A DNA stretch of 64,000 nucleotides from Ischnura elegans (lineage: Eukaryota; Arthropoda; Insecta; Odonata; Coenagrionidae). The stretch lies in contig NC_060251.1 in assembly GCF_921293095.1 (NCBI RefSeq), forward strand, positions 99,062,566 to 99,126,565, given 5' to 3'. Below the pieces are notes generated by a model. The model was not told the origin of the DNA and ran no database searches. It saw only the letters and a list, made by a program, of their open reading frames with translations. Position numbers and translations under genes: made by a program. Each line of letters starts with the position of its first letter. Position 1 is the stretch's first letter. This document shows positions 33,832 to 45,003 of this stretch, in pieces.

Positions 33832-34195
33832 TGGTGCGAAGGCTTCCGCGGTGCGCTGGTAATGCAGGCTGCATTTTCCGGGTTTCACCGCGTCGTGGTT
33901 GCGTTGGGAACAACAGTTTCTCCTGCATTCCAGCAGACTTCTTCAGGTCGAAATGATTATGCAGTGTTTTGGCCGCCATTATATAGGCAGCCCCGTGGTG
34001 AATGTTCTCCCTGATTATATTGTATATGTTCTCCGCAAGGCGACCAATCAGGTAGAACATACACCACGGGGCTGCCTATATAGTGGCGGCCAAAACACGG
34101 CATTATCACTTCGACCTGAAGACGCCTGCTGGAATGCAGGAGAAACTGTTGTCCCCAACGCAACCACGACGCGGTGAAACCCAAAAAATGCTGCC
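33832..34195 (+). mobile_element. Large snap-back hammerhead-like element H-e
   Basis: A 364 bp unit between exact 12 bp repeats GAGAATACAAGT (33820-33831, 34196-34207). A 34 bp extension (33832-33865) precedes a ~330 bp near-palindrome, the largest in the window. The arms include GGTTTCACCGCGTCGTGGTT, GGCCGCCATTATATAGGCAG and their reverse complements. Both arms carry CTGAAGA, a CCTGC/GCAGG stem, GAAAC-TGTT-GTC; the right-arm copy is at about 34120-34153. The box order is hammerhead-like, but pairing for helix I is not evident. Non-coding. Confidence 0.82.
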
Positions 34196-34350
34196 GAGAA
34201 TACAAGTATTGAAGTAAGGAAACAATTCATCAGATGCTACGTGCGGAGGCTTGGGCGTAGACAGCTGAAAAGATTGGTGATTCCTGGAGATAGTAAAGGC
34301 CCATATAGTTAGTAGACGCAGCAAGAGAAAAAACTGAAAATACATGAGAA

Positions 34351-34505
34351 CAGTGGCGGATCTATGTACATCCAATGCATCCATCTTTTAGACATCCAAT
34401 TTATACTAGATAAAATGGTCATTTTTGTTCGGACCCGCAATACTTCTGGGAGTTTATCCCATATTTAGCCCCCCCCCCCTTGACCCTATCCTGGATCCGC
34501 TACTC
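34351..34505. mobile_element. hAT-type MITE, 155 bp
   Basis: Inverted ends CAGTGGCGGATC (34351) and GGATCCGCTACTC (ends 34505), with an exact 8 bp duplication CATGAGAA (34343-34350, 34506-34513). No coding capacity. Confidence 0.88.
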
Positions 34506-34536
34506 CATGAGAACATATCTTCAGAGTGGTGAGAGG

Positions 34537-34850
34537 CATTGGCGCAGCGAGGGGGGGGGGGTTTGGGGGATAAACCCCCCCCCCCCCAGAGCTAAGAGAA
34601 ATTTTAAAGTTTAATCCATTTTACTTGATGGATTAGTATTACTTATAGAATAGTGTTAGGATTATTCAAATGTCTCTCATAAAGCGGTAAAACTCGCCAT
34701 TTAGAACCATTATTCTTAAAAATTTTCAGGAGGAGGGCCCCCGCAACTCCCACTTGCTCTGGTGGGTATGCAATATCCCCACACCCCAAAGATTAGTTGC
34801 ACCAAAACCCCCCCCCCCCCCCCCAGCCTTCATTCCTAGCTGCACCACTG
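34537..34850. mobile_element. hAT-type MITE, 314 bp
   Basis: Inverted ends CATTGGCGCAGCG (34537) and CTAGCTGCACCACTG (ends 34850), with an exact 8 bp duplication GTGAGAGG (34529-34536, 34851-34858). Interior holds poly-G, poly-C and a second poly-C run next to the ends. Lies 31 bp from the previous MITE. Confidence 0.88.
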
Positions 34851-34859
34851 GTGAGAGGT

Positions 34860-35580
34860 CTCCAGTGCAGAAAAAAGAGGATTATACTCGTAAAGGATCA
34901 CAGGCGTTGGTGGGGAAAGATATGAAAGCAAAGAAAGGTAAGGTTAATGAGGAAAAGATTTTTAAGAGGGAAGGTTGGAGGGAATCGATCAAGCGAAAAC
35001 AGCCCTCGGACGGGAAAAGAAAACCATTGATTGAAATGGACATTTTGTGAATCTTTTCAAGAGAGGGAGCGGAGAACAAACTTGAATCTGAAAATCCAAT
35101 TATCGCAAAACAAGCAATCCCAAACTTATTACGAAGAAATGGAATCGAAAACGCCCAAGCCCTGGAGTGCTATCCCGATTAAGGGAATATAAAACTTTAT
35201 TGTGATTAATTTAAGATAATCAACTGAAGTCAAAATGAGAATTTGAAAACGGGATGACGTGGTCTTCCATCACAATGGTTCGGTGCTAATGAAATGAAAC
35301 CCTCGAAGGAGGTAAGCCATTCACTTTTCCCTCTCTCTTTAAATACAGCGGCATCTTTTGATATCCATGTGTGAGCGTCCCACGGGGAAAGATACTGGCA
35401 TCAAAAAGGATATAAAATTCATCAAATACTTATGAGGAGGAAGACAGTATTTTTTTCTAATAGATGGAAGGGAATAGGCATCTTCTTCTCTAATCTACAA
35501 AAAGGCAAGGTGAAATCATCACAAACACGCTAGCGAATCAGAGCGCGCCGCTGAAGACAACCAATTAGCAGACACCTGAC
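34860..35580. other. Gene-free stretch
   Basis: A purine-rich 98-codon frame at 34754-35050 is low complexity and partly inside the MITE; no gene called. Confidence 0.4.
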
Positions 35581-35588
35581 AACCAGAG

Positions 35589-35725
35589 TGACTATATTTA
35601 AGCGAGGAAAATTCTCGCTCGACATTCATAGGTCTTGAGGGCGATGGCCGAGTCGGACATCGAAACGTCGGCAGTTGTATGCAGTTCCTGTCCCGGTGGC
35701 GAACCAGAGAACTCTCCACGCGATA
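35589..35725 (+). mobile_element. Single-arm hammerhead-like element H-f
   Basis: GGTCTTGAGGGCGATGGCCG, then AGTCGGACATCGAAACGTCG and GCAGTTG...CCCGGTGGCGAACC, AGAGAACTC match the H-d arm. The CGATGGCCG/CGGACATCG hairpin is well kept, but the CTGATGA box is degraded. Only one arm, no palindrome. AACCAGAG at 35581-35588 and 35702-35709 may be its duplication, though family homology runs past the second copy. Confidence 0.6.
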
Positions 35726-35729
35726 GACA

Positions 35730-36680
35730 AGTCCTTATCATTATGTTAAACGACATAGATTTGGTGGACAGCAGAGCATCAACCTTGCTGGGGGTATCAT
35801 TGTCCCAGCAGAGCACAATAGCCTCACTCCTCCTCTCTCCGGGAATCGTGGCCGTCACCTCCCAACGAGCCAACCGCTCGCTCCACTGATTGAATAAAAT
35901 TAGTTCCGCCCGGAATCCTCAACACCCCGCTGATCTAACCTTAATTTCCCCACTCCGGGCCACCGCCCTCACCACACAACATTCATCCCGACCATTCCAG
36001 ATACAATTCCAGCGAGATCCACATGATACTCCATTTGTACCAGTTGTACCTACACTGATTTTTGCCGGATGAATCCGATGCTATACCTATATTTCTTCCG
36101 CTAAGTAAACCGTGTTGATTTGAGGTAGACGGGTTTCAGATAAATTTTAAGAAGAGGGCGAATTTCGTAGTAACCTGATCAAATAAAAATGAATAATAAA
36201 TAAATAAGAAAAAATCAAAATGAAAAACCACTTTGATACAAAAAATTATTAAAAATCAAAACTAAAAAAATAAGTAATTGTAGTGGGAGTGACTTAGTGG
36301 AAATCCCTTACCGTAGGAGTCGAAGGATTAAACACTTCATTCATTCATGGGTGTATAAACATTGCTTTGTAAAACGTATACACTTTGTAAATTTACATAT
36401 ATATAATGTTTAAAGGCTTTTAGCCATATAAGGTTATATTAGAGAATATAAATATCATCGTAAGCCTTCTCACCCTCGCTCTGTTACAATAAACCGATTT
36501 CTATTAGGAATAAAAGTTAATTTCAACGACGCAATCGGAACAAAGCCAGGGGTGATTAGTAAATTATTTCATATAAACTTAACTAAAGGTTAATGATACC
36601 TTCAATGATAATATCTAATTAATTATTCGTCTTCGCAAAAATCTTTTAAAAAAAGTAGTTAAACAATTTCCCGTAATGAC
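35730..36680. other. Gene-free stretch
   Basis: No recognised feature; mostly AT-rich after 36100. Confidence 0.4.
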
Positions 36681-36683
36681 GTA

Positions 36684-36750
36684 GTGAGTGTTGGTTAAAA
36701 CACCCCATGCCATACACCCTGGCAATGACTAACAGGGTATCAAGTAGGTT
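36684..36750 (+). mobile_element. Decayed LINE A/B 3' hairpin fragment
   Basis: GTTGGTTAAAACACCCC, ATGCCATACACCCTGGCAAT, ACAGGGTATCAAGTAGG keeps the spacing of the two hairpins and the GGGTATTATGTAG end, though heavily changed. Confidence 0.4.
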
Positions 36751-37189
36751 CGGATGAATTGTTGGACTCGTATCGTGGCTGACACATCTCTTTACCCTGA
36801 CTCCGCATTACCGCAAAGAGTCAAGGGAGGTCACCCCCTCGTTAGTGTCGGAAAATATCCCACAAGGCTCAATGGTTTAGACTTTCACGTGGTCAGCGCA
36901 TGCGCGGGGATGGAGCCGAGTAAAAACAACCCCCCGATTACCCCCGGAACGCATCCCACACACCCAGGGTTAACTGCCGCAGGGGAGAAGTCAACGGCAT
37001 AGTTTCGTATTCATGCCAGGGTTGCAGCGACTCGAAGAAAGAAAGCTTATTTTTATCACCGATAATTTACATTACCATTTGTCCGATGGGAATGTTTGAG
37101 TTGTAAGAAGAAACAATAAATCAAGCGAGATATTTTGCAATATGGGATTGGTGCATTCTCATTATCTCTTTTTATTCTTATTTTGCTAA

Positions 37190-37255
37190 AGGCGGTAGTC
37201 ATAACACCCAACGTCACACTCGTATTGAGGAGGCTTGCGGGTTAGTAAGTACATA
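37190..37255 (+). mobile_element. Decayed LINE B-like 3' hairpin fragment
   Basis: GTCATAACACCCAACGTCAC, then TTGAGGAGGCTTGCGGG, TTAGTA resembles the LINE B 3' end and the variants at 51305-51350 and 58650-58700. Confidence 0.45.
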
Positions 37256-37689
37256 AAGAGTAAGACGAGGAGTCAACAATTAATAAGCACATTAAATAAA
37301 AATTTTCTTAAGTTATCTTATGCTAAGGCAAAGTAAAAAAAACTAATTTCATGGATACATTCAGATATGAGATTTTAAAAAACTAATCCTTTAGGGCGAT
37401 TACATAAAGGAAAATGAGCAAGTGAATTAATAGACTATTGATTGTTTTTCAGCATTTTGGATGCATAGAAGGAAAGGAAGACCGATGGGTTGAATGAAAC
37501 ATTCTCTCTTATTACTTTAAAGTATATCACGTTGAACGATGGATTTTATGAATGCGTTCAAAGTGATGAAATAAAAATATTAATGAAAGTTCGCAGGAAA
37601 ATATCTACGAAACCTGTTTTTAGGTACACTTATAGCCACTACACGGCACACTTGCTTTTACCATTCTTTCTCAAAATGTGCACAAATGA

Positions 37690-38020
37690 TTACATCTATA
37701 TATTCATAATACCCTGCGAGCCACCTCTAGGGTGTTTGGCAGGGGGTGATCAATCACCAGCATGCAATAGGACTCCCACATGCACACCACACGGTCCAAA
37801 AAGCTTCACGTATACTAACAAATTATACTACCCTATGCTGTTAGAAATAATGATAAAATTAAGAAACACGCATTAAGTTTTACATAGGATAGTAGGCTAC
37901 ACTACAAGTCATACAATCTATTTATGAGTTCTATCGCTGCCGTTATGATCTCTTATTGATCGTGGAAAAAAAGACATTCTGAATCTGTCTGTTCTACAGT
38001 CTATCTCTATTATTTTATTT
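37690..38020 (-). mobile_element. LINE A 3' end, minus strand
   Basis: Starts ACATCTATATATTCATAATACC (tail region, interrupted), then the reversed hairpins, GGGGGTGATCAATCACCAGC and the 3' UTR in reverse up to TCTTATTGATCGTGG and AAGACATTCTGAATCTGTCT. Parallel to 33390-33757, with an internal gap in the UTR. Confidence 0.78.
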
Positions 38021-38309
38021 ATATGATCTGATCTTCCATTTTTATGATCTAATTAGTTCAAATGCGAAGAAAATTTCGAGTATTACACAATTATATGCTC
38101 CAGAAATTAATATCCCTGTTCCATTTCTATCCAATACAACTCACAAAACAAATGCCTAATAATTAGTAGATTTCTGTTCTTGCCATCGAGTGACGGGGAT
38201 AGACGGCGTCAACCTAGAATCTCAGCTTAAACACCCACGGATTCAAAAACATTTTATTTACACTGTTGAACTTGCAGATTCCAGTCGCATATCGCGATTG
38301 TCTGATGAA

Positions 38310-38530
38310 ATTTTCGAAAAAACGTATAGAAACGGTCCCTGTAACGTCACGTGGAGTGGCATCGCATGGGCGCCAATCTGGCCTTTTTCAAATGAGGTTA
38401 AAATTGACCATTAACATTCGTCTAAACTGGGATTTCTAAAACCAAATAATTTGTGTATTATGAATACACTAATGGTGGGTAACGAATCGCAATAAATCCC
38501 TTTCGTTTTCTTTGATGAAGGAAACTACAC
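38310..38530. repeat. Partial copy of TIR element D
   Basis: GTCACGTGGAGTGGCATCGC, then GGCGCCAATCTGGCC, CTAAAACCAAATAATTTG and ATGAATACACTAATGGTGGG match 5343-5540 in reverse; it ends GGAAACTACAC before TA. The other end is missing. Confidence 0.7.
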
Positions 38531-38532
38531 TA

Positions 38533-39735
38533 TTCAACTTTCTCCAACTAAGTATTCGACAACTTTTACTGTGCAAAAATAATTGTAACTTCACAATACT
38601 CAATTGCACCTCGGAATTACGGGGAGAAAATCGTTTCCATTGTGAGCCTAGTGCTTTAGGCGAATCTCGATCACAGTGAGGAAAGCTGCTTATCCTAGCT
38701 GAATTTCTCCGCAATTCCATGACTTCCGCGTGCAAATATTCCTATCCACAGATGCATCACGCAATTGTTCCGTCAGTTCCCAAGTTCCATAATTGAATTT
38801 CATCGTCTTCAGATCCCATTTGAAAATCTGAGACCCGCACTGCATTAAATTACTTCACCGTCAACTTCGGGGCGCAAGGACACCTTATCCGTCGGAGGCG
38901 GCTGCGCGTTGTCAATTGTTCTCTCCTTCTTCTCACTTTTTTTACGCTCACGCGCTCCAGTTCCCCCATCCAATCCGCGACCCCTGGATATCATAATTAA
39001 ATCTCCACGGAGATATTTCCCGCCCCTGCGGTAGGGTCATTATCAACACCGTCCGATCCTTCAAGAACGCAGCCCTATGCAACGCAGATTGCTTTAATTA
39101 ATTTCGTAGCCTAAAATCGCACGTGAGCAGATTAAAAAATAATTCAGTAAATTATTTTTGGACGAGAAACACACATAATCACACGCAAAATATAATCTTT
39201 CTTGATTGGAGAAGAATTAAAATTCTGGTTAACTCTGTGCCAGAGGAGAAGTAAAAAAAATTACTCCCCTGCAAGAAAGGTGACATTTTTGAAAAGTTAT
39301 TAGCATTATGTAAAACTTTATTTTTTTCGTCAAAGAGAAATAATATAACTGAAACTAGGGCGGCGACGTAGACAAGTACGTAGTCATCACAGAAAAAAGT
39401 ATTTAGTCATCAAGAATAACTTCAAAGTACACGAAAAAGCGTAGGTACCAATACCACGCAATTTGAAAGGAATGTTTCAGTAAACGGAGCCAGAGAATAT
39501 GCTTAGAGCTCTCAGTGAGATTACAAAATTAAATAAATGCGAATTATTTGGGATTAAGACCTGAAAAGTTCAACTAAAAGGTCATCTCTGATGGCAAAAT
39601 AGAAATGAAAAATACAATGTTTTCATCACGGAAAAATACAACGTTATCATTACGGAAAAATACATCACAGAAAAATGGGGCATAGATGTTAGACGTGACA
39701 CGCAATAGAAAAAGGCAGATGCACATGGCGAGGAA
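38533..39735. other. Gene-free stretch
   Basis: 38760-39080 is GC-richer; no motif recognised. 39590-39680 holds short imperfect repeats of a GGAAAAATACA type. Confidence 0.4.
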
Positions 39736-39742
39736 AAAAATT

Positions 39743-39856
39743 GTCAGAAGTGGGATTCGAACCCACGCCCTCATACGAGGACCAGAATTCACAAGACCCG
39801 CCTAGCGGGCAAGATTAACTTGAGTCTGGCGCCTTAGACCGCTCGGCCATCCTGAC
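39743..39856 (-). tRNA. tRNA-Leu (CAA) with intron, copy 2
   Basis: 114 bp, same architecture as the copy at 25038: anticodon CAA, ~31 nt intron with a CCCGC-TAG-GCGGG hairpin, variable arm CCTCGTATGAGGG (one loop change from the other copies), A box TGGCCGAGCGG, B box GGGTTCGAATCCC. A T7 run follows in transcript sense (AAAAAAA at 39734-39740). Upstream flank is related to the other two copies, downstream flank is not. Confidence 0.95.
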
Positions 39857-40585
39857 ATATAAATTAATGCATAAATTTGAGTGAAATCTTGATACTCCTA
39901 CATTGAATGTCTTTGCGTTCTCTCATGGTCACGAAAAATATCCTTAACTCTAAATAAGTGCTGTTAACCCAGCCACGCATTATTCCTCCTGCATTGATTG
40001 CTGAAAGATTAGCAAGAAGGGAAATGTGACCCCATGCCTGAACGGGTCAGGTTCAAAATTATTCGCTTGAGAGATAGACGAATTATTTCAAAAGTAATTA
40101 GCGGAATGTGGAACTTTGTTTTGCGTCAAACAGAAATAATATAACCTAAGTCATTGTGATGAAGTAAATAAGTACGCAGTTGATACAGAAAAATGTATGC
40201 AGTAATCAGAATCACTTCAAAGGATGATAATAAGTAGAAGGGCACAAAGTAAGTACCAACAACGGACAATTTCAGAGGAAAGTTTATTAGAGGAGTTAGG
40301 GGATGTACTTGAAACTCGACATTTGATTGCAAATACAATGCCGACGCAGGTTAAATTAAGAACATGGTCATCTTCCATCTGTAAAGCCTGGTAATTTTGG
40401 GAAGTCAATAAAAATATATAAATGTATCTTAAGATAAAAAATAAATAAACATATTTTGGGATAGAAACATAATGGAAATCTCCGAAATCCAGGTTAGTAA
40501 AATTCAAGACACAACTTTAATATTGGGAAAATGTTAAACGACATACATAATAAAAAACATAGACGTACGAAGGCATAAAAAGTTT
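39857..40585. other. Spacer between tRNA copies 2 and 3
   Basis: The first ~170 bp are the shared tRNA upstream flank (ATATCCTTAACTCTAAATAA, GTGCTGTTAACCCAGCCACG). 40505-40585 is the shared downstream flank of copy 3. No gene between. Confidence 0.6.
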
Positions 40586-40699
40586 GTCAGAAGTGGGATT
40601 CGAACCCACGCCCTCTTACGAGGACCAGAATTCACAAGACCCGCATGGCGGGTAAGAATATCTTGAGTCTGGCGCCTTAGACCGCTCGGCCATCCTGAC
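40586..40699 (-). tRNA. tRNA-Leu (CAA) with intron, copy 3
   Basis: 114 bp: acceptor GTCAGGA/TTCTGAC, A box TGGCCGAGCGG, anticodon CAA in CTCAAG, intron 40631-40661 (31 nt) with CCCGC-CAT-GCGGG, variable arm CCTCGTAAGAGGG, B box GGGTTCGAATCCC. T5 terminator in transcript sense (plus-strand AAAAA at about 40577-40581). The ~80 bp downstream flank (GGGAAAATGTTAAACGACAT, ACATAATAAAAAAC) matches that of copy 1 closely. Confidence 0.95.
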
Positions 40700-41540
40700 A
40701 TATGGTTTGTATGATTAATTTTACATTAGTCTTGATACCCCCTGCCTCGGTGTTCTCCAATTGCACCGCAATATCTTTAACTTTGAATAGGTGCTGTTAT
40801 CCTTAGCCACAAATTATTCCTATAGTAATGGTTGCCGAAAGTTCTTCAAAGAAGAAAATGTACACCCTCGAATTATTGACGGCAGGTACCAGTTTTGGAA
40901 AGTTTACATAGAGGGTTTTGTGAGGGTTCAGCCCCTTCTTCAAGAATGCTTTTTGGCACTGTTTTAACGATGCTATTTTTAAATTTTACCATTCTTCCTC
41001 AAAACGTGCATTCATAATTAGTTCAAATGTTAAGAAAATTTCGAGGATTACACAATTATATGCTCCAGAAATTAAGATCCCTGCTCCAATTCTATCTAAT
41101 ATAACTCGCAAAAGAAATTCTTAATAAATAGCAGATTCTTTTGTTGCCATCTAGTGTCATGTTTTTGTATCTTTTTGTGTCAAAAGCCATGCAGTTTTAT
41201 GAAGGATAATTGTCTTTAAAAGGTTGGCGTAATTCTTCAGAATCTTTTTTACGTGTGGATCTTTTTTTATTAGCCGAGGCTTTTCACAGATGACGAGGAA
41301 AATGATAACCTTTTTGAATTAAACAATCTTATTTTTTCAGGGTAAATTATCCTCTACCGTTGTTATGGCTATTGATAAAGATTTTTGCCTGTTGAGGTAA
41401 GCATGTTTACATGGAGCATTCTCTAGATTACCCCGGTTTATCTGACCTTTCTTCAAAGATTTACCTATTTAACTCCCGATCTCTAAGACTTTGCTGGCCC
41501 TCTTTCTTCATTAGTAAGGTACTTTCAAGTAGACGCAACA
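40700..41540. other. Gene-free stretch after the tRNA
   Basis: 40700-40850 is the shared upstream flank. The rest is AT-rich and unplaced. Confidence 0.45.
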
Positions 41541-41546
41541 TATTTA

Positions 41547-41698
41547 GATAAAAAAAGATTTATAACCTCGGTACGACATATTTCAACCTCAAAAGGTCAT
41601 TTTCAACGTACTTGAAAATGATCTCTTGAGGTTGAAACATGTCGTACCGAGATAATATCTATCCGTGGAAGAAAACGAAGCCGTTTTTTCATTTGTAG
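41547..41698 (-). mobile_element. Snap-back hammerhead-like element H-g
   Basis: Inverted arms of about 45 bp: CCTCGGTACGACATATTTCA (41566 on) and TGAAACATGTCGTACCGAG (ends about 41651), with a 6 nt centre ACGTAC. A ~45 bp extension lies on one side. Each arm carries GAAA(C/T)ATGTC. ATATTTA at 41540-41546 and 41699-41705 could be the duplication, but 7 bp of A/T is weak. Confidence 0.6.
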
Positions 41699-41704
41699 AT
41701 ATTT

Positions 41705-42550
41705 AATACTGCATTTGATTTTCAACTCGATGTCAGCACAGAAAAGTGACTCACTCGTATCCCTATGCCACCGATTTTTTGTACATTTCCTAAATTCACA
41801 TCAATTTCTGTACCTAACTCTGTCTAAAACAAAAATCACTTGTACCTCTTGGTTCCTTAAACTCTTATATATGATAGATCAACAACGTTTTGCCACCTAA
41901 TTCTACTGCAAATCTTGTAATGACGTGCGCATAAACATTGAATGCTCTTGGTTCGAATTCCACTTCCAGCTATTTCTTTTTCACTTTTTACCATTTCGCA
42001 TAGCAAATCCAATTGACGATAGAGTTTAAATGTTGACTTCAGCTTTGTTTGACTCGGCAGCCACCTTAAGGCTTCGAGTTCGCCTCTCGCATCGGTGGCT
42101 TGGGCAGAATAACTTCCGCTCGACCAGTCAGCCACCGTCAGTATCCCATCGGAGTTCGCTCGCTTAATGGACTTCCCAGTCTTGTAATGGAAACGACCGG
42201 AATCGCGGGACGCAAGAACTTTCACCTCCTTCATTTATGTAAGCGTGCGACCACATGCATACACACTCGCTTTCGGGTTTTCAGAGGCGGAAATCCGCCC
42301 CTGGGCGGGAGAACAAAGAGACGATCGTAAAATCGGGTCCACCCACCAGCCAACGATAAAGGGATAATGGTGTCAGGAGTTTACAGTTACGTGCGGTAGC
42401 CGGTGGAGCTATTTCCAGCCTCGGAGTGAGTGCACTTCTCGTTGACACAGCTTCCATCAGCATCCATCAACGGCAACTGGGCGAATATCATTATTATACC
42501 AAAACACTATGGTTGATCAGACCATAAAAAGAAAATAAGATCGATATAGG
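41705..42550. other. Gene-free stretch
   Basis: TTGGTTCGAATTCC near 41950 is a B-box-like SINE scrap. 42050-42480 is GC-richer with a 125-codon minus-strand frame (41857-42234) that matches nothing I know. Confidence 0.4.
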
Positions 42551-42552
42551 GT

Positions 42553-42820
42553 GGAACAGATAGAAACATATTGCCGTTTATCCACAATCGATAAGAGACT
42601 AGCGGCAGCGTTAGGCATTATTTAATACGTTAGTTGACAAGTAGTATAGCCTACTAACTTATCTATTCCATAATGCATGTGTCTGAGTTTTCCTAATATC
42701 GCTAACTGCATGTTTCGAATGTTCTAGCTTCATAGGCACATTGCCTTGGTGAGTAGTTGGCAAGTTTAAGGCCATCGCTGTCATTGTTGTATTATCTTCT
42801 AATAGCTAGTTCTTGCTAAC
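42553..42820 (+). mobile_element. LINE A fragment, coding end plus 3' UTR without hairpins
   Basis: CACAATCGATAAGAGACTAG, then GGCAGCGTTAGG, TAGCCTACTAACTTATCTA, AACTGCATGTTTCGAATGTT and TTGGTGAGTAGTTGGCA follow the order at 33410-33620. The terminal hairpins and tail are missing. Confidence 0.72.
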
Positions 42821-44340
42821 AGCAGAGTCCAGTTAACATATTCCATACGGATGATGACGATTCTAGTTATTCAGGTGAGTCAACTCAAACAAATTTAAAT
42901 CACTCTATAGATATTATGTAGTGTTTTTTCAGTCGTTAGTTATTATGAGTGGAAACATCGTGCTATTTGAATAGGTGGTTATAATTTAAGAATTGAATTT
43001 TTAACCATTTTAAAACCAAGGAGATAGGCCCAAATTAGCAAATATTTTCAATCTTAACACCTCTACCCAGATACGTCCTTCCTCTTAAGTTTTATAACCC
43101 GGTATGCAACATATTAATGTTAGGTGAACCTAGCCTTACTGTAGAAAGAACAAGAATAAATTCTCATATTTTCCGGTCAGTCGGCACCCAGCAATAGAAA
43201 GCCTAGGGATTTTGCTAGTTCAGGTACCATGAAAACTGAAAACTTATGCGCTCATACTCCCCATTAGGCTGGAGATTAAAATTTGAATGAGGCGGCGTTA
43301 TCCTCGCATGCGAAAATTCTATTCCCTATAGAATGCAGGAGACTTTCGTCGCCTCGAAATTAATCCAGGGGCACGAGAGGCGGGCGTGACAAACCCAATC
43401 ATCTCCGTGGCCTCATTATTTCTCATCGCCCGCGAAGGATCCTTAATCCGACGAGGCGGCTCAGAAGCACTTTCATTCCGAAAGCTCGTTCAATTATATG
43501 ACAGCGAGGACGCGTAAGCTGTTTCCTCAAAGGGAAGACATCAAAATGCGATGAATATACTTGCGAACGGATGGTTACGCCTAAAATCCTATCTAAGGTG
43601 GAATTCGCTGGAGAATTTCTCTTTTAATGTAAAACGAGATTCCAAGACAACACTTCTACCTAAACAATACCCCATAGTACATCGTAATTGGCGCCTTTTT
43701 CTCATTACTGGCGGCGCTGCAGTCGCGTACAGACGCTGCCACGGTAAAAAAAAATTTCACTTCAAACAGCCAGAGAACAATAACATATAATTTTTAATAC
43801 GCGCTTGTCTGTGTTATGTAGAAAGTGTATTGTTTGTGTTAGCGAAAGCTTAAAAGTTCAATAATGAAAACATGAATTGGAGCCATTTTTTAAAGAACTG
43901 TAGAAAGAATGCCATTTTTTCATCTTTTTAATTTCCACCATTTTTTTAATTGTCCAAAATTGTATCCCATTTTTTGCCATCACCTCCTATTTTTTTACTT
44001 TTTCGTTGCAAGTAACAATTTTCATCATTTTAAAGTTTTTTTATTTCTTTATTGTATTTAAAGTACAATGAACATATTATAAATGACAATATTACGCCTA
44101 GAAGAAGTGGGAAGACATAGGAAAGACTCATAGAAGATTAACGTGATCAGGTCGTATGCATGCTGTAACAACTGTGAAGTCATAGTTCACAATGTCTATA
44201 AGTTGTGTACTACTGCTGGGTAACGGAGAGTGCAGATAAACAAAATATTACCCTAACAGAAAATACATATGTGGTACGAAATTAGTATGTGCTTTCTGAC
44301 TGATTCAAGTATTTCAAGTAATTTACAGAATTTAAATCAA
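42821..44340. other. Gene-free stretch
   Basis: No recognisable feature; 43300-43520 is GC-richer, the rest AT-rich. Confidence 0.4.
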
Positions 44341-44344
44341 TTAT

Positions 44345-44575
44345 CTATATACTACCTCACAAGCCGCCTAAAAGGAGGGTGGCAGGGGGTGTTAGGACAC
44401 CAACCATTTATACATAAAAAGGAAATGCTCTAACGAAATTACGACTAAAATTTATTAAAGTCCTTAATGGTTTGGGGGATAAACGAATTCCCATATCTAT
44501 CCGTTCGGCTAAACATCTCTCATAATATATCTCTTCTGTCAGACCTGGAAATATAGTGAAGCTCTTATATACACC
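44345..44575 (-). mobile_element. LINE B 3' end, minus strand
   Basis: CTCACAAGCCGCCTAAAAGG, the second hairpin arm and GGGGGTGTTAGGACACC are followed by reversed coding sequence: minus-strand reading ...ISRSDRRDILREMF, RTDRYGNSFIPQTIKDFNK. Adjacent to LINE G at 44578. Confidence 0.76.
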
Positions 44576-44577
44576 AA

Positions 44578-44885
44578 CGAATGAAATTAGCCATGAAAAG
44601 ATATTTGAACCTCCTAAAAACCTTGAGCAGAAGACGGGACAACTTAGTTGGCCACATTATTAGGCATGATGGCCTGATGAAAACAATCGTAGAAGGACAG
44701 GGTAAGGGAAGAAGGGCAAGGGATAGCCCCAGATGCGTTAGATAGGACACGTTATAATGGATGTAAAAGAGAAATACGTCGCTAATAAAAGGCTAGCGGA
44801 TAGGAGAGAGGAATGGAGAGCTGCGTCATACCAATCTTAGGATTGTTGACTAATGATGATGATGATAAGAAGAGTTAGCGTATAA
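44578..44885 (+). mobile_element. LINE G 3' end, plus strand
   Basis: Decayed coding for LLKTLSRRRDNLVGHIIRHDG (approximate frame), then GATAGGACACGTTATAATGG, AGAAATACGTCGC, GGAATGGAGAGCTGCGTCAT, ACCAATCTTAGGATTGTTGA and an ATGATGATGATGAT tail. Matches 31305-31700 and the reverse of 50924-51256. Confidence 0.8.
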
Positions 44886-44889
44886 CATG

Positions 44890-44962
44890 CTGCATGTTGA
44901 TGTATACCCACTCAGCCTTGAGGAACATCATTGAGGTGGCTCGCAGGGTAGTATGTAGAGTT
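44890..44962 (+). mobile_element. Diverged LINE A 3' end
   Basis: ATGCTGCATGTTGATGTATA, then GAGGTGGCTCGCAGGGTAGT and ATGTAGAGTTAG; hairpin 2 is recognisable, hairpin 1 decayed. Confidence 0.6.
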
Positions 44963-45003
44963 AGGGTCTCAGATTCCGATGAAAATTTCTGTATGGGCCC
45001 ATC

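Noticed and set aside
41857-42234. 125-codon open frame on the minus strand
   Set aside because: No recognisable domain, and part overlaps a SINE-like B-box scrap; GC-richer DNA makes long chance frames more likely.
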